Assembly: GCA_937958105.1 (NCBI GenBank)
Contig: CALFXJ010000001.1
Location: forward strand, 1-9,737
DNA from: an uncultured Cellvibrio sp.
GTDB lineage: Bacteria > Pseudomonadota > Gammaproteobacteria > Pseudomonadales > Cellvibrionaceae
Reading direction: 5' to 3'
DNA length: 9,737 nucleotides
A program made the position numbers and the translations under genes. Of the stretch, positions 1-7,397 are shown one piece after another (the stretch's first letter is position 1; every line of letters starts with the position of its first letter). The notes beneath the pieces were generated by a model. That model saw only the letters and a list, made by a program, of their open reading frames with translations. It was not told the origin of the DNA and did not search any database.

Positions 1-125
1 ATCCCCGCACAATCTCGCTCCGTAGGTCGGATTAGCCGCAGGCGTAATCCGACAAGCCCCCGTCGCAAGCATCCCCGCACAATCTCGCTCCGTAGGTCGG
101 ATTAGCCGCAGGCGTAATCCGACAA
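1..125. repeat. Two head-to-tail copies of a REP-like palindromic repeat
   Basis: Bases 1-55 and 71-125 are identical, giving a 70-bp period with a 15-bp spacer (56-70). Each copy holds a hyphenated palindrome: arms GTCGGATTA and TAATCCGAC at 26-34/45-53 and 96-104/115-123. An inner GCC/GGC pairing around a GCA loop, with one bulged G, would make a 12-bp stem. The core, beginning CGTAGGTCGGATTAG, resembles intergenic palindromic repeats that are widespread in Gammaproteobacteria. The doublet sits 13 bases beyond the atzF stop, so it may also protect or end that transcript. The first copy starts exactly at the window edge, so further copies may lie to the left. Confidence 0.85.
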
Positions 126-138
126 AACCCCACTGCAA

Positions 139-1932
139 TCACGCGGCCCGACTTTTGATGTAAGCCCGCCAGCCGCCCAGATGGGTAATATCTTCTGCAC
201 CGAGCACGGCTGTGCCTTCGCAGATAAATCCTTTCACTTCGCGGCCGTCTTTTAATGTCAGCGTGCCTATACCCAGCGGAGCTGGTATCAGCGCAACGAA
301 ACTGCCGAAGTGATGCACGGGTACGTCCCACAGCTCGACGATAATTTCCGCTCCTTTTTCCTGAGTGCGGATCAAGCCAGGTTTGGGTGGTGTGGTGTTG
401 GGCAGGGCGTAGAGGCGATAGCAATCGGCGGTGAAGGTGCTTTCAACAAAGCGCGCATTCCGCTCAATCAGCTGGATATTCAATGGCATGCCGGTGAGGT
501 GTGCGCCGACCACAGCGAGACGCACATAACCTGCAGGCGGATCATTTTTAACCGGTGCTGAGGGCGCAAAGCGTTGGGTCGCTCCCAAGGGCAGGCTGAT
601 GGCCTGCGTCCAGCGTTTGCCGAATTCTGCAAGGGCTGCGTCCTGCCAGGCGGGCGCGATCAGGGTGATGCCGAAGGGCAGACCGTCTTCACGAAATCCA
701 GCAGGCAGAGCGAGGGCAGAACAATCTGCGAGGTTGACGAAATTGGTCCAGGTACCTAATTGACTGTTGACCACAACCGGGTTAGCTTCCACGTCGGCGA
801 TGGTCGGCAGACGCGGCGCAGTGGGGACGAGCAGCGCATCAACCGCTGCCATCTGCATTTGAATCGTGCGGGTTAATTCTGCGCGGCGATACTCTGCGCG
901 ATAAGCATCGGTCGCTGTGAAATTCACGGCCTGTCGAATAATGTCGCGCACCACCGGATTCATTGCTTCTGCATGTTTAGCCATGAATTCCGCAATGGCT
1001 GCATGGCGCTCGGCCACCCATGGACCGCCATACAATAATTGGGCGAGGGTCTGCATGGGCGTGAAATCCACTGGAATTAATTCCACATCCAGTTCTCCCA
1101 GTTGTGCGAGGCTTTGCTGCCACGCGCGTTCGGATTCGCTATCACCGAACCACACAGGTTCAGCGGGAATACCAAAGCGCGGTGTGGAGGTAAACAATTG
1201 TGCTGGCGCAGGTGCAGTCCGCGAATAACCATCGGTGGGATCAAAACCTTCCACCAGCTGCGCAACCAGCTCCGCATCATTGACTGTCAGAGCAAAGACG
1301 GAGACACAATCGAGACTGCGACAGGCGGGCACTACACCTGCTGTACTGAAGCGGCCCTTGGTTGGTTTCAATCCGACGATATTGTTGAACCCGGCGGGCA
1401 CACGACCGGAGCCGGCGGTGTCAGTACCCAGGCTGAAAGGAAATAAACCGGATGCGACAGCCACCGCCGAGCCGGAGCTGGAACCGCCAGAAACGTAATC
1501 CGGATTAAAGCTGTTGGGCACGGGCCCATAAGGAGAGCGCGTACCGACGAGACCAGTAGCAAACTGATCGAGATTGGTTTTCGCCAGCACAATGGCGCCG
1601 GCAGCACGCAGCCGCGCAACGCTGGTTGCATCCGCATCGGCAACATAACTGAAAGCAGGGCAGGCTGCGGTGGTGGGAATACCTGCTACATCAATATTGT
1701 CCTTCACCACAAAAGGTACGCCGTATAACGGCAGCTTCAATGCATCAGCTCCCGCATCTTCAAGTTGCTTGAGCTGCGCATCCAGTTCGTCAGCAGAAAA
1801 AATATAAATCCAGGCTGGGTCATCCATGCGTAACTGCTGACGCAGAGCGTGCAGCGCGGTGCGCGGCGTTATTTCTTGTGTGCGATAGGCGTTCAGCCAT
1901 TCACCGATAGTCCAACCTGTTTGCTCACTCAT
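139..1932 (-). CDS. atzF: Allophanate hydrolase (AtzF type)
   Basis: This cytosolic enzyme hydrolyses allophanate to ammonia and CO2. It is the second step of ATP-dependent urea use via urea carboxylase, and also the last step of cyanurate/biuret breakdown. The 597-residue length matches the stand-alone AtzF family (about 600). The N-terminal amidase-signature domain (about 1-450) shows the complete Ser-cisSer-Lys triad: K77 in PFVVKDN, S151 in GGSSSGSA and S175 in GTDTAGSGR. The 74- and 24-residue spacings match characterised AtzF. The C-terminal region (about 466-597, from VRLAVVGAHLTGMPLN to the end) is the allophanate-hydrolase-specific domain, known in homologues to decarboxylate the N-carboxycarbamate intermediate. 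The ATG at 1932 has AGGA about 7 bases upstream. No urea carboxylase, urease or urea transporter gene is visible in the window. The gene stands alone, divergent from dgt, with an operator-like dyad upstream. The family call is firm; the physiological substrate source is inferred. Confidence 0.95.
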   Translation of the reverse strand: MSEQTGWTIGEWLNAYRTQEITPRTALHALRQQLRMDDPAWIYIFSADELDAQLKQLEDAGADALKLPLYGVPFVVKDNIDVAGIPTTAACPAFSYVADADATSVARLRAAGAIVLAKTNLDQFATGLVGTRSPYGPVPNSFNPDYVSGGSSSGSAVAVASGLFPFSLGTDTAGSGRVPAGFNNIVGLKPTKGRFSTAGVVPACRSLDCVSVFALTVNDAELVAQLVEGFDPTDGYSRTAPAPAQLFTSTPRFGIPAEPVWFGDSESERAWQQSLAQLGELDVELIPVDFTPMQTLAQLLYGGPWVAERHAAIAEFMAKHAEAMNPVVRDIIRQAVNFTATDAYRAEYRRAELTRTIQMQMAAVDALLVPTAPRLPTIADVEANPVVVNSQLGTWTNFVNLADCSALALPAGFREDGLPFGITLIAPAWQDAALAEFGKRWTQAISLPLGATQRFAPSAPVKNDPPAGYVRLAVVGAHLTGMPLNIQLIERNARFVESTFTADCYRLYALPNTTPPKPGLIRTQEKGAEIIVELWDVPVHHFGSFVALIPAPLGIGTLTLKDGREVKGFICEGTAVLGAEDITHLGGWRAYIKSRAA

Positions 1933-1954
1933 TTATATTCCTGCCACTGCTGCG

Positions 1955-1969
1955 CGAGGATATTCCTCG
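1955..1969. promoter_or_regulatory. Short perfect palindrome in the atzF leader
   Basis: CGAGGA and TCCTCG (1955-1960 and 1964-1969) form perfect 6-bp arms around a 3-base spacer, 22-36 bases upstream of the atzF start. It could be a regulator site or, in the RNA, a small hairpin above the ribosome-binding site. The 3-base loop makes a DNA-level site at least as likely. Confidence 0.35.
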
Positions 1970-1973
1970 TTGA

Positions 1974-2001
1974 AATACTGTCTTGTATGCAAGATGGTAT
2001 T
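1974..2001. promoter_or_regulatory. Operator-like dyad upstream of atzF
   Basis: This is a 28-bp interrupted dyad in which 11 of 14 base pairs are symmetric. The outer arms are AATAC and GTATT; the inner arms are TCTTG and CAAGA around TATG. The core CTTG-TATG-CAAG has the shape of sites bound by GntR/FadR-family repressors, a family often linked to urea and amide catabolism; that assignment is inference. It sits 42-69 bases upstream of the atzF ATG. A weak minus-strand TTGGCA box lies at 2014-2019, so the dyad would cover the -10 region of such a promoter, which fits repression. Confidence 0.5.
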
Positions 2002-2212
2002 CAGCAGAAACTATGCCAAGGGATTTTCAAGGCTGTAAAAAACGCGAGATCTCTGCAGAAAACCACAGAAAATCAATACGTTATTTAACGGGGTTAAAGA
2101 TCAGGAACAGTGGTTACGAGAAAACGGCAGCAGAATGTGCTGCGCTGCATTTGTGCATGGAGCGGATTCTGTTGAGCCAGGATGGTGCGCTGTCTTAAGG
2201 CGGTATCTTCGA

Positions 2213-2218
2213 TATACT
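2213..2218 (+). promoter_or_regulatory. Possible -10 box of the dgt promoter
   Basis: TATACT matches the sigma-70 -10 consensus at 5 of 6 bases. It would start transcription about 25 bases before the dgt ATG at 2251. The -35 at 17-bp spacing (CTGTCT, 2190-2195) is poor at 3 of 6, so the promoter is plausible but weakly supported. The rest of the 318-base gap between atzF and dgt (about 2020-2190) shows no convincing gene. It holds one small palindrome, CGTTA-TT-TAACG, at 2079-2090. Confidence 0.4.
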
Positions 2219-2250
2219 CAAGGCAATTCCAAAATGGTAAGGACTTTATT

Positions 2251-3615
2251 ATGACTATGAACTGGCACCAGCTGCTCTGTGCAGGTCGGCTTGGCCATCG
2301 GCCAGTCAAGGATGAAGAAGGGCGGTCGCCGTTTCATTCGGATCACGACAAGATCATCTTTTCCGGTGCATTTCGGCGCTTGGCGCGCAAGACACAGGTG
2401 CATCCGCTGGCGACCAACGATCATATTCACAATCGCATGACCCACAGCCTCGAAGTGGCCTGCGTGGGACGCACGCTGGGTATTCGCGTAGGGGCTGCAC
2501 TGCGCGCGGCAGGAGATTTGCCAGAGCACATTGTGCCCACCGACATTGGCGATATTGTGCAGGCCAGCTGCCTCGCCCATGACATCGGCAATCCGCCCTT
2601 CGGCCACACCGGTGAAGAGGCAATCCGCAACTGGTTCCAAAAAGAAGGCGCGTCTTACCTGGAAGGTCTTACTCCGGCGGAGCAGACCGACATCCGCGTA
2701 TTCGAAGGCAATGCGCAGGGCCTGCGCGTATTAACCACGTCGGAGTATTACCAGTATCAGGAAGGCATGCGGCTGACCTATGCCACACTGGCTTCCTCCA
2801 TCAAATATCCCTGGTGTTCTGAGGCAACCGTCAGCGGGCTGCGCCCCAAGCAGAACAAGTACGGTATCTTTCAATCCGAGCTGCGCTATTTTCATGAGAT
2901 TGCGGATAAAACTGGTTTGATCCAGAAAGGCGAAGACTGGTACTGCCGACATCCGCTGGTATATCTGATGGAAGCGGCGGATGACTTCTGCTACGGCATT
3001 ATTGATCTGGAAGACGGCCTGGAGATGGGCATCATCAGCTGGGATGAAATTTACGGCATCCTGCGCACAGTCATTGAACCGGCACAGATTCCCGAGCTGG
3101 AAAAAACCCTCAGCAAGGTCTGCGATGGCCGCAAGCCGGCGATCCTGCGCGGCAAGGTCATCGATGCTTTTATCAACGCTGGCACTCAGGCCTTTATCAG
3201 ACATCAGAAAGATTTTCTCAATGGCGCGGTGGACGGTGATCTGATTTCGCTCTGCGATAAAAATGTCATGGAAGCGGTGCAGGCGGCGAAGGATCTCGCC
3301 AAGCGCAAGATCTTCAACCACTCCAAACGGGTGGAGCTGGAGATAGGTGCCTACGCCACCATCGCCACGTTATTGAGCACGCTGTGCAGTGCGGTGGACG
3401 CCTACCTCCGCAACCCCCAGCAGATGACCTACAAAGACAACCGCGTGATGTCGCTGGTGGGGGACAACAATTTTCATCCACAGGTGATCGACAAGCAGGG
3501 CAATTATCGCTATCTCGCCCTCATGGCTGTAATTGATTACATCAGCGGTATGACGGATAACTACGCCACCAACCTTGCCAAGCAGTTCAACGGTATGGGG
3601 GAGTCGCGGTACTGA
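2251..3615 (+). CDS. dgt: Deoxyguanosinetriphosphate triphosphohydrolase (HD domain)
   Basis: This predicted cytosolic enzyme splits dGTP (possibly other dNTPs) to the deoxynucleoside and tripolyphosphate, so trimming dNTP pools. The 454-residue product carries the metal-binding HD set in order: H65 in RMTHSLEV, H110-D111 in LAHDIGNPPFGH, and the distal aspartate in EAADDFCY (D244/D245). H119 and E122 in GHTGE match catalytic positions of the dGTPase family. The opening GRSPFHSDHDKIIFSGAFRRL is the usual dGTPase start, with arginines that help bind nucleotide. The length is a little under E. coli Dgt (about 505). The reading frame is open back to an ATG at 2182, but 2251 is preferred because TAAGGA lies 7 bases upstream and the family signature begins soon after. 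It is a single gene divergent from atzF. The family is certain; whether the enzyme prefers dGTP alone cannot be read here. Confidence 0.95.
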   Translation: MTMNWHQLLCAGRLGHRPVKDEEGRSPFHSDHDKIIFSGAFRRLARKTQVHPLATNDHIHNRMTHSLEVACVGRTLGIRVGAALRAAGDLPEHIVPTDIGDIVQASCLAHDIGNPPFGHTGEEAIRNWFQKEGASYLEGLTPAEQTDIRVFEGNAQGLRVLTTSEYYQYQEGMRLTYATLASSIKYPWCSEATVSGLRPKQNKYGIFQSELRYFHEIADKTGLIQKGEDWYCRHPLVYLMEAADDFCYGIIDLEDGLEMGIISWDEIYGILRTVIEPAQIPELEKTLSKVCDGRKPAILRGKVIDAFINAGTQAFIRHQKDFLNGAVDGDLISLCDKNVMEAVQAAKDLAKRKIFNHSKRVELEIGAYATIATLLSTLCSAVDAYLRNPQQMTYKDNRVMSLVGDNNFHPQVIDKQGNYRYLALMAVIDYISGMTDNYATNLAKQFNGMGESRY

Positions 3616-3671
3616 CAGTGAGCGCAGCCTGATTCATCCGCCATCATCAGGATGGAGGATTGTTGATTGAC

Positions 3672-3687
3672 TCGTCATTTGTGACGA
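3672..3687. repeat. Small inverted repeat downstream of dgt
   Basis: TCGTCA and TGACGA are 6-bp arms around TTTG. No T-run follows, so it is not a good intrinsic terminator. It could be a regulator site in the upstream region of the barrel gene at 3890. A second loose pairing, CCTGAT/ATCAGG with a 12-base loop, lies at 3628-3651 just after the dgt stop. Confidence 0.25.
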
Positions 3688-3708
3688 TAGCCCGCCAGTA
3701 ACTGCCAG

Positions 3709-3739
3709 CGCCCCCTTTTGCCGGGCGAGGTTTTATGTT
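3709..3739 (+). terminator. Weak possible terminator after dgt
   Basis: CGCCC (3709-3713) can pair with GGGCG (3723-3727) across a 9-base loop, followed by AGG and a T-rich stretch (TTTTATGTTTT). The stem is short and the T-tract is interrupted, so this is only the best candidate in the 274-base gap between dgt and the barrel gene. Confidence 0.25.
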
Positions 3740-3889
3740 TTGATTTCCCGTCTTGTGCGCCGGCTTGCAGGAGTCCACAGCCGGCCAATTCCCCGTCGCT
3801 GAGATTTACCTCTGTGCGCGGGCTGTCGGGCACCATTCCTAATAACGTTAACGATCAGCACCTACTCAAGCTGAAAGGACTGCAAGCTC

Positions 3890-5503
3890 ATGAAATTTCC
3901 TGATAATCATTCCAGCATGCGCGGGCCGCGCTGGCTGTCGATGGCCGCCGGCACACTGCTGCTGACTGCCGCCCAAAGTGTTCTGGCGGACCCGCCAACC
4001 GCCGTCAACGATACCCGCACCATCCCGGTCAACAGCAGCGTTACCCTGAATGTTATCGCCAACGACTTTGACGCAGACGGCGATGGCATCGTGGTGATCA
4101 GCGTCGATTCCTCCAGCAATGCGACGATTTCTCTGAATCCGGACGGCAGTATTTATTACCTGCCCAACCGCAACTTTCAGGGCACAGATACATTTACCTA
4201 CACCATTCAGGAAGAAACGGAAGAAGGGCTCACGGCCGTGGGGACGGTGACCATCAACGTAGTAGAAGGCAGCTATGTTGAGGTGTCTGATGGGCGCAAT
4301 AATCGCAGCCTCGCCGAAACCATGAATCAGGTGTGCGCAACACTGCGGGAAAATTCAGACGGAGAGCAGGGGGCGGGCCGCCGCAATCTGCTGGAGCGTT
4401 GTAATGCTCTGGAAGCCATGGCCGCCAACAATCCCGATGCCGTGAATAACGCCCTGAATAAAATTGCACCGGAAGAAAGTATCGCCTTGATGCGCGTTCT
4501 CGCGGAAGCTAATCGTGCACAGACGTCAGCGGTGTCGCAACGGGTCAGTCAGCTGCAGGCGGGTAACAATGCATTCACCTTCAACGGCATGGCTTCACAC
4601 TACGCCGGTCAGACCAGTGGTGGTGCAGCGGGGGATGTGCCCATCTGGTCAGCGCTGGGATTTTTTATCAGTGCGCAATATGAAAAAGCCGAGCGGGATG
4701 GCAGCGATTACGAGGCGGGTTATGACTCGGATGGCAACACCATTACCGCAGGACTTGATTACCGCTTCAATGAAAAACTGGTGGTGGGTGCCGCACTGGG
4801 TTATACGCAGAACGAGCTGGATTACAACCTTCAGGGTGGCAGTCTCGACAGCGAGATATTCTCTTTTATTTTATTCAGCTCCTATACCTGGGAGCGCCTC
4901 TCTCTTGAAACACAGCTGGGTTATGCGGGTACCGAATTTGATTCAATCCGTCGCGTCGCTTATGGCGAAGGCGAATCCGCGGTTAACGACACCATGTACG
5001 GCAGTACAGAGGGTGAACAGATTCTGCTGAATGCTCAGCTGCAATGGGAATGGAGTCGCAACGCCTTATCCGTTTATCCCTTTGTGCGTTTTGATTATCT
5101 GCGCAATGAAGTGGATGGTTACGGTGAAACCGGTGAGACCGGGCTGCCGATGATCATCGGTTCGCAATCCACAGATCAACTGACCCTCGGTGCCGGTGTG
5201 CAGAGCACTTACGTAGTGAACCGCAACTGGGGCGTTCTGGTGCCTATGGCACAGGTCACGCTTTTAAGTGAAGTGAGTTCGGGGTTTGATCCGGTTACCG
5301 CGCGCTTTGCTTACGACCCGGACCCGAACAATACCTTTACTTTGCGCAACGACGGAGAAGACCGTGCCTACTCCCAGATCGCTGTGGGCACATCGGCGAT
5401 CTTCAAAGGTGGCGTATCCGGTTTTTTCCAGTATCAGCAACTGGTGGGTTACAACAATCTTTCGGCGTATCAGATACAGGCAGGGCTTCGCTATGAATTC
5501 TAA
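3890..5503 (+). CDS. Autotransporter-type outer-membrane beta-barrel protein with one Ig/cadherin-like module
   Basis: The 537-residue protein begins with a Sec signal peptide: a positive stretch around R11-R14, hydrophobic 17-30, and cleavage likely after VLA33. Residues about 36-126 form one Ig/cadherin-like repeat (PPTAVNDT, NVIANDFDADGDG, LPNRNFQGTDTFTYTI), a module usually found in large surface proteins and often calcium-binding through the Asp-rich turn. Residues about 137-225 are predicted helical and contain C149 and C171, then an APEE segment and a Q/R/L-rich helix. This layout is seen in a group of autotransporter-domain proteins where a helix threads the barrel. Residues about 250-537 are alternating beta-strands ending in Tyr-Glu-Phe, the terminal aromatic expected for BamA-dependent assembly. 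AAGGA lies 10 bases before the ATG. The end overlaps the next gene by 11 bases, so the two are probably coupled. The passenger is very small and no catalytic motif is seen; adhesion or anchoring is an inference. Confidence 0.85.
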   Translation: MKFPDNHSSMRGPRWLSMAAGTLLLTAAQSVLADPPTAVNDTRTIPVNSSVTLNVIANDFDADGDGIVVISVDSSSNATISLNPDGSIYYLPNRNFQGTDTFTYTIQEETEEGLTAVGTVTINVVEGSYVEVSDGRNNRSLAETMNQVCATLRENSDGEQGAGRRNLLERCNALEAMAANNPDAVNNALNKIAPEESIALMRVLAEANRAQTSAVSQRVSQLQAGNNAFTFNGMASHYAGQTSGGAAGDVPIWSALGFFISAQYEKAERDGSDYEAGYDSDGNTITAGLDYRFNEKLVVGAALGYTQNELDYNLQGGSLDSEIFSFILFSSYTWERLSLETQLGYAGTEFDSIRRVAYGEGESAVNDTMYGSTEGEQILLNAQLQWEWSRNALSVYPFVRFDYLRNEVDGYGETGETGLPMIIGSQSTDQLTLGAGVQSTYVVNRNWGVLVPMAQVTLLSEVSSGFDPVTARFAYDPDPNNTFTLRNDGEDRAYSQIAVGTSAIFKGGVSGFFQYQQLVGYNNLSAYQIQAGLRYEF

Positions 5504-7355
5504 GACACCGGATGTGTGGCCGAACAACGCAAAATGCATGTGGATTGCCTTACTGTTCACGGCGATCTTTTCGCTCACCGCCTGTGGAGGCGGCTCGTCG
5601 GAAGCCTCGCTGGAAAACGAACTGCCGTCGCCCGTGCCGGGAGGCATTGATGACGATAATGTAACGCCGGGCCAGAATGGCCAGGGACCTGTTGCACCGG
5701 ATGAGCTGGAGCTTCTGCCAAAGGTCAGTGTGACCGGCCGGCAGTTTGCAGACCCCAACGTACTGCTGACGCTGGACGGCAGCGTAGAGGCTGCGGAAGG
5801 GGCGGAGATTGTGCGTACGCTGTGGGTGCAGGTAAGCGGTCCAAAAGTGGAGATTCCCTCACCTCTGTCGCTGCGTAATCTGATCCTCGTACCGGATGTG
5901 AATACGGCAGTACAGCTGGAATTCCGGCTGGTTGCACAGGACAGCGAAGGACGCATCAATTCCGCTACGACCTCCGTACTGGTAAAACCCGTGCCGACGT
6001 TTGTCAGGGTTATCGGCGGGGTGTTCAATGAAGCGGACGGCGAAGCAATATTTACGATTCGATTGAATGCCCCCAATGATGCTCCGGTCAGCCTGAGCTA
6101 TGTTACGCAGAACGGCACAGCCACCAGTGAAGAAGATTATATATACACCACGGGTGAACTTGTCTTCGAACCGGGTGAAGTCAGCAAGCAGGTGGTGGTT
6201 GAACTGATTGATGACACGCTCGAAGAAGACAACGAAAGTTTCAGTCTGCGTGTAACGGCCATCAATGGAAACGCGACTCATGCAAACGTGGGTATTGCCA
6301 TTATCCGAAACGGCTCAGAGCCACAGCAGCCTCAGGATTTGCAGTTTTTAAACCCTGGCCCGGTAACGCTGTATCCTGGCGATACCTTCACTAACGCGTT
6401 TAACAGTGAGGTGTCGTCGCCGGGCACCGGCAGTATTATTTACTCCTCGTCCAACACCGACGTGGCCAGTGTGGATGCGGATGGTGTGGTGACTGCTGTG
6501 GGGCTTGGTGAAGCGGAGATTACGGCAACAAAACTGGCGGATCAGGTTTATCAGTCAGTGAGTGCGAGTTATAGCGTACAGGTGATAGCGCGGGGCGCTG
6601 TACCGGATATTGGTATCGAGCCGGGCAATGTGTCCATTCCGTTCGGCGTAACCCTGGACTTGTACGGCTACGCTTTTGATGAAGAAGATGGTTCATTACC
6701 CACTGAAGAACAGATCGCCGAGAGCTCGGCTTCCGGTGAACCCATCACGTCATTGCGCTGGGACTCCAGTATCGACGGTTTCCTCGGTTATGGTAACGCC
6801 ATTGATGTCGATACCTTGTCCATGGGCACGCACACCATTACTTATTCTGCCACGGACAGCGACGGGAATACCGGCACCGGCAGTATCACTGTTTTGGTGG
6901 GCAACATCGCACCGGAGGCTTCACTGGAAACGTCATCTACCTATTGTCCGTCTGAAAATGACCCGGACAACTGTTACAGCGTCTTCAACGTCGTGGATTC
7001 AGATATCAGTACTGCGGTAGGTGGCCAGACCAGCTGGACCCACGAACAGAATATGTTTCCCTCCGATATTTATCTGTTCTGGTCTTCAGCCATCATCAAT
7101 GCTGTGGAGATTTATACCTCGGAAGGATATCCGGTGGCCGACTACGACATCATGAACCAGGATGACTCAGTGCTGGTTTCTGTGCGGGATAATACCGAGG
7201 TATACCGCACGCATGCCTTGCCGCAGATTGTGACATCGCAGCTGATCATTCGCGTACTGGCTGGCCCGGCCAATCAACCGGGTTACGGACGGATCAACGA
7301 GGTCGTAGTGTTTGGCGAGTCACAATCCCTTTTATTTGTCGCGGAGATGAGGTAG
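5493..7355 (+). CDS. Multidomain outer-membrane lipoprotein with C-terminal discoidin-like domain
   Basis: The start at 5493 is chosen because AGGCAGGG lies just upstream and because it gives a lipoprotein signal: K14, a hydrophobic core 16-28, and lipobox LTAC with C31. Gly at +2 argues for the outer membrane. A Gly/Pro/Asp linker (32-75) follows. Then come a PKD-like beta domain (about 76-165), a Calx-beta domain (about 168-272, with DGEAIFTIRL, GTATSEEDY, IDDTLEEDNESF), a BIG2-like Ig domain (about 283-367, with SSSNTDVASVDADGVVTAVG) and another PKD-like region (about 370-475, with THTITYSATDSDGNTG). The last part (about 480-610) is an F5/8 type C (discoidin, galactose-binding-like) fold, with C485 and C494 in a short loop and strands such as AVEIYTSEG and INEVVVFGE. 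The 620-residue protein has no visible enzyme motif. The 11-base overlap with the barrel gene suggests coupled translation and a shared surface role, perhaps glycan or matrix binding. Domain limits are approximate. Confidence 0.85.
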   Translation: MNSKTPDVWPNNAKCMWIALLFTAIFSLTACGGGSSEASLENELPSPVPGGIDDDNVTPGQNGQGPVAPDELELLPKVSVTGRQFADPNVLLTLDGSVEAAEGAEIVRTLWVQVSGPKVEIPSPLSLRNLILVPDVNTAVQLEFRLVAQDSEGRINSATTSVLVKPVPTFVRVIGGVFNEADGEAIFTIRLNAPNDAPVSLSYVTQNGTATSEEDYIYTTGELVFEPGEVSKQVVVELIDDTLEEDNESFSLRVTAINGNATHANVGIAIIRNGSEPQQPQDLQFLNPGPVTLYPGDTFTNAFNSEVSSPGTGSIIYSSSNTDVASVDADGVVTAVGLGEAEITATKLADQVYQSVSASYSVQVIARGAVPDIGIEPGNVSIPFGVTLDLYGYAFDEEDGSLPTEEQIAESSASGEPITSLRWDSSIDGFLGYGNAIDVDTLSMGTHTITYSATDSDGNTGTGSITVLVGNIAPEASLETSSTYCPSENDPDNCYSVFNVVDSDISTAVGGQTSWTHEQNMFPSDIYLFWSSAIINAVEIYTSEGYPVADYDIMNQDDSVLVSVRDNTEVYRTHALPQIVTSQLIIRVLAGPANQPGYGRINEVVVFGESQSLLFVAEMR

Positions 7356-7365
7356 AACAACGAGG

Positions 7366-7397
7366 TCCGGCAGGCCCAATGCCTGCCGGATTTTTTT
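7366..7397 (+). terminator. Strong intrinsic terminator of the barrel/lipoprotein unit
   Basis: TCCGGCAGGC (7366-7375) and GCCTGCCGGA (7381-7390) form a perfect 10-bp GC-rich stem with a CCAAT loop, followed by seven T residues. It lies 11 bases beyond the lipoprotein stop. There is no A-tract on its left side, so it should act mainly on plus-strand transcripts. Its T-tract touches the stop codon of the convergent gene. Confidence 0.93.

Noticed and set aside
1..125. A CRISPR array start
   Set aside because: There are only two copies, the repeat is 55 bp with a 15-bp spacer, and the unit is a known-style intergenic palindrome; no cas gene is present.
2182..2250. N-terminal extension of dgt from an upstream ATG
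   Set aside because: There is no ribosome-binding site before 2182, the extension covers the likely promoter, and the family signature starts just after 2251.
2731..3321. 196-codon open frame on the minus strand inside dgt
   Set aside because: It is antisense to a well-conserved enzyme gene, its protein matches no recognisable family and looks like a codon-bias shadow.
5286..5492. Longer lipoprotein gene starting inside the barrel gene
   Set aside because: It would bury the lipoprotein signal 69 residues in, while 5493 has a good ribosome-binding site.
5264..6076. 270-codon minus-strand open frame across the barrel and lipoprotein genes
   Set aside because: It is a Ser/Thr-rich antisense shadow of two well-supported genes, without its own signal or domain.
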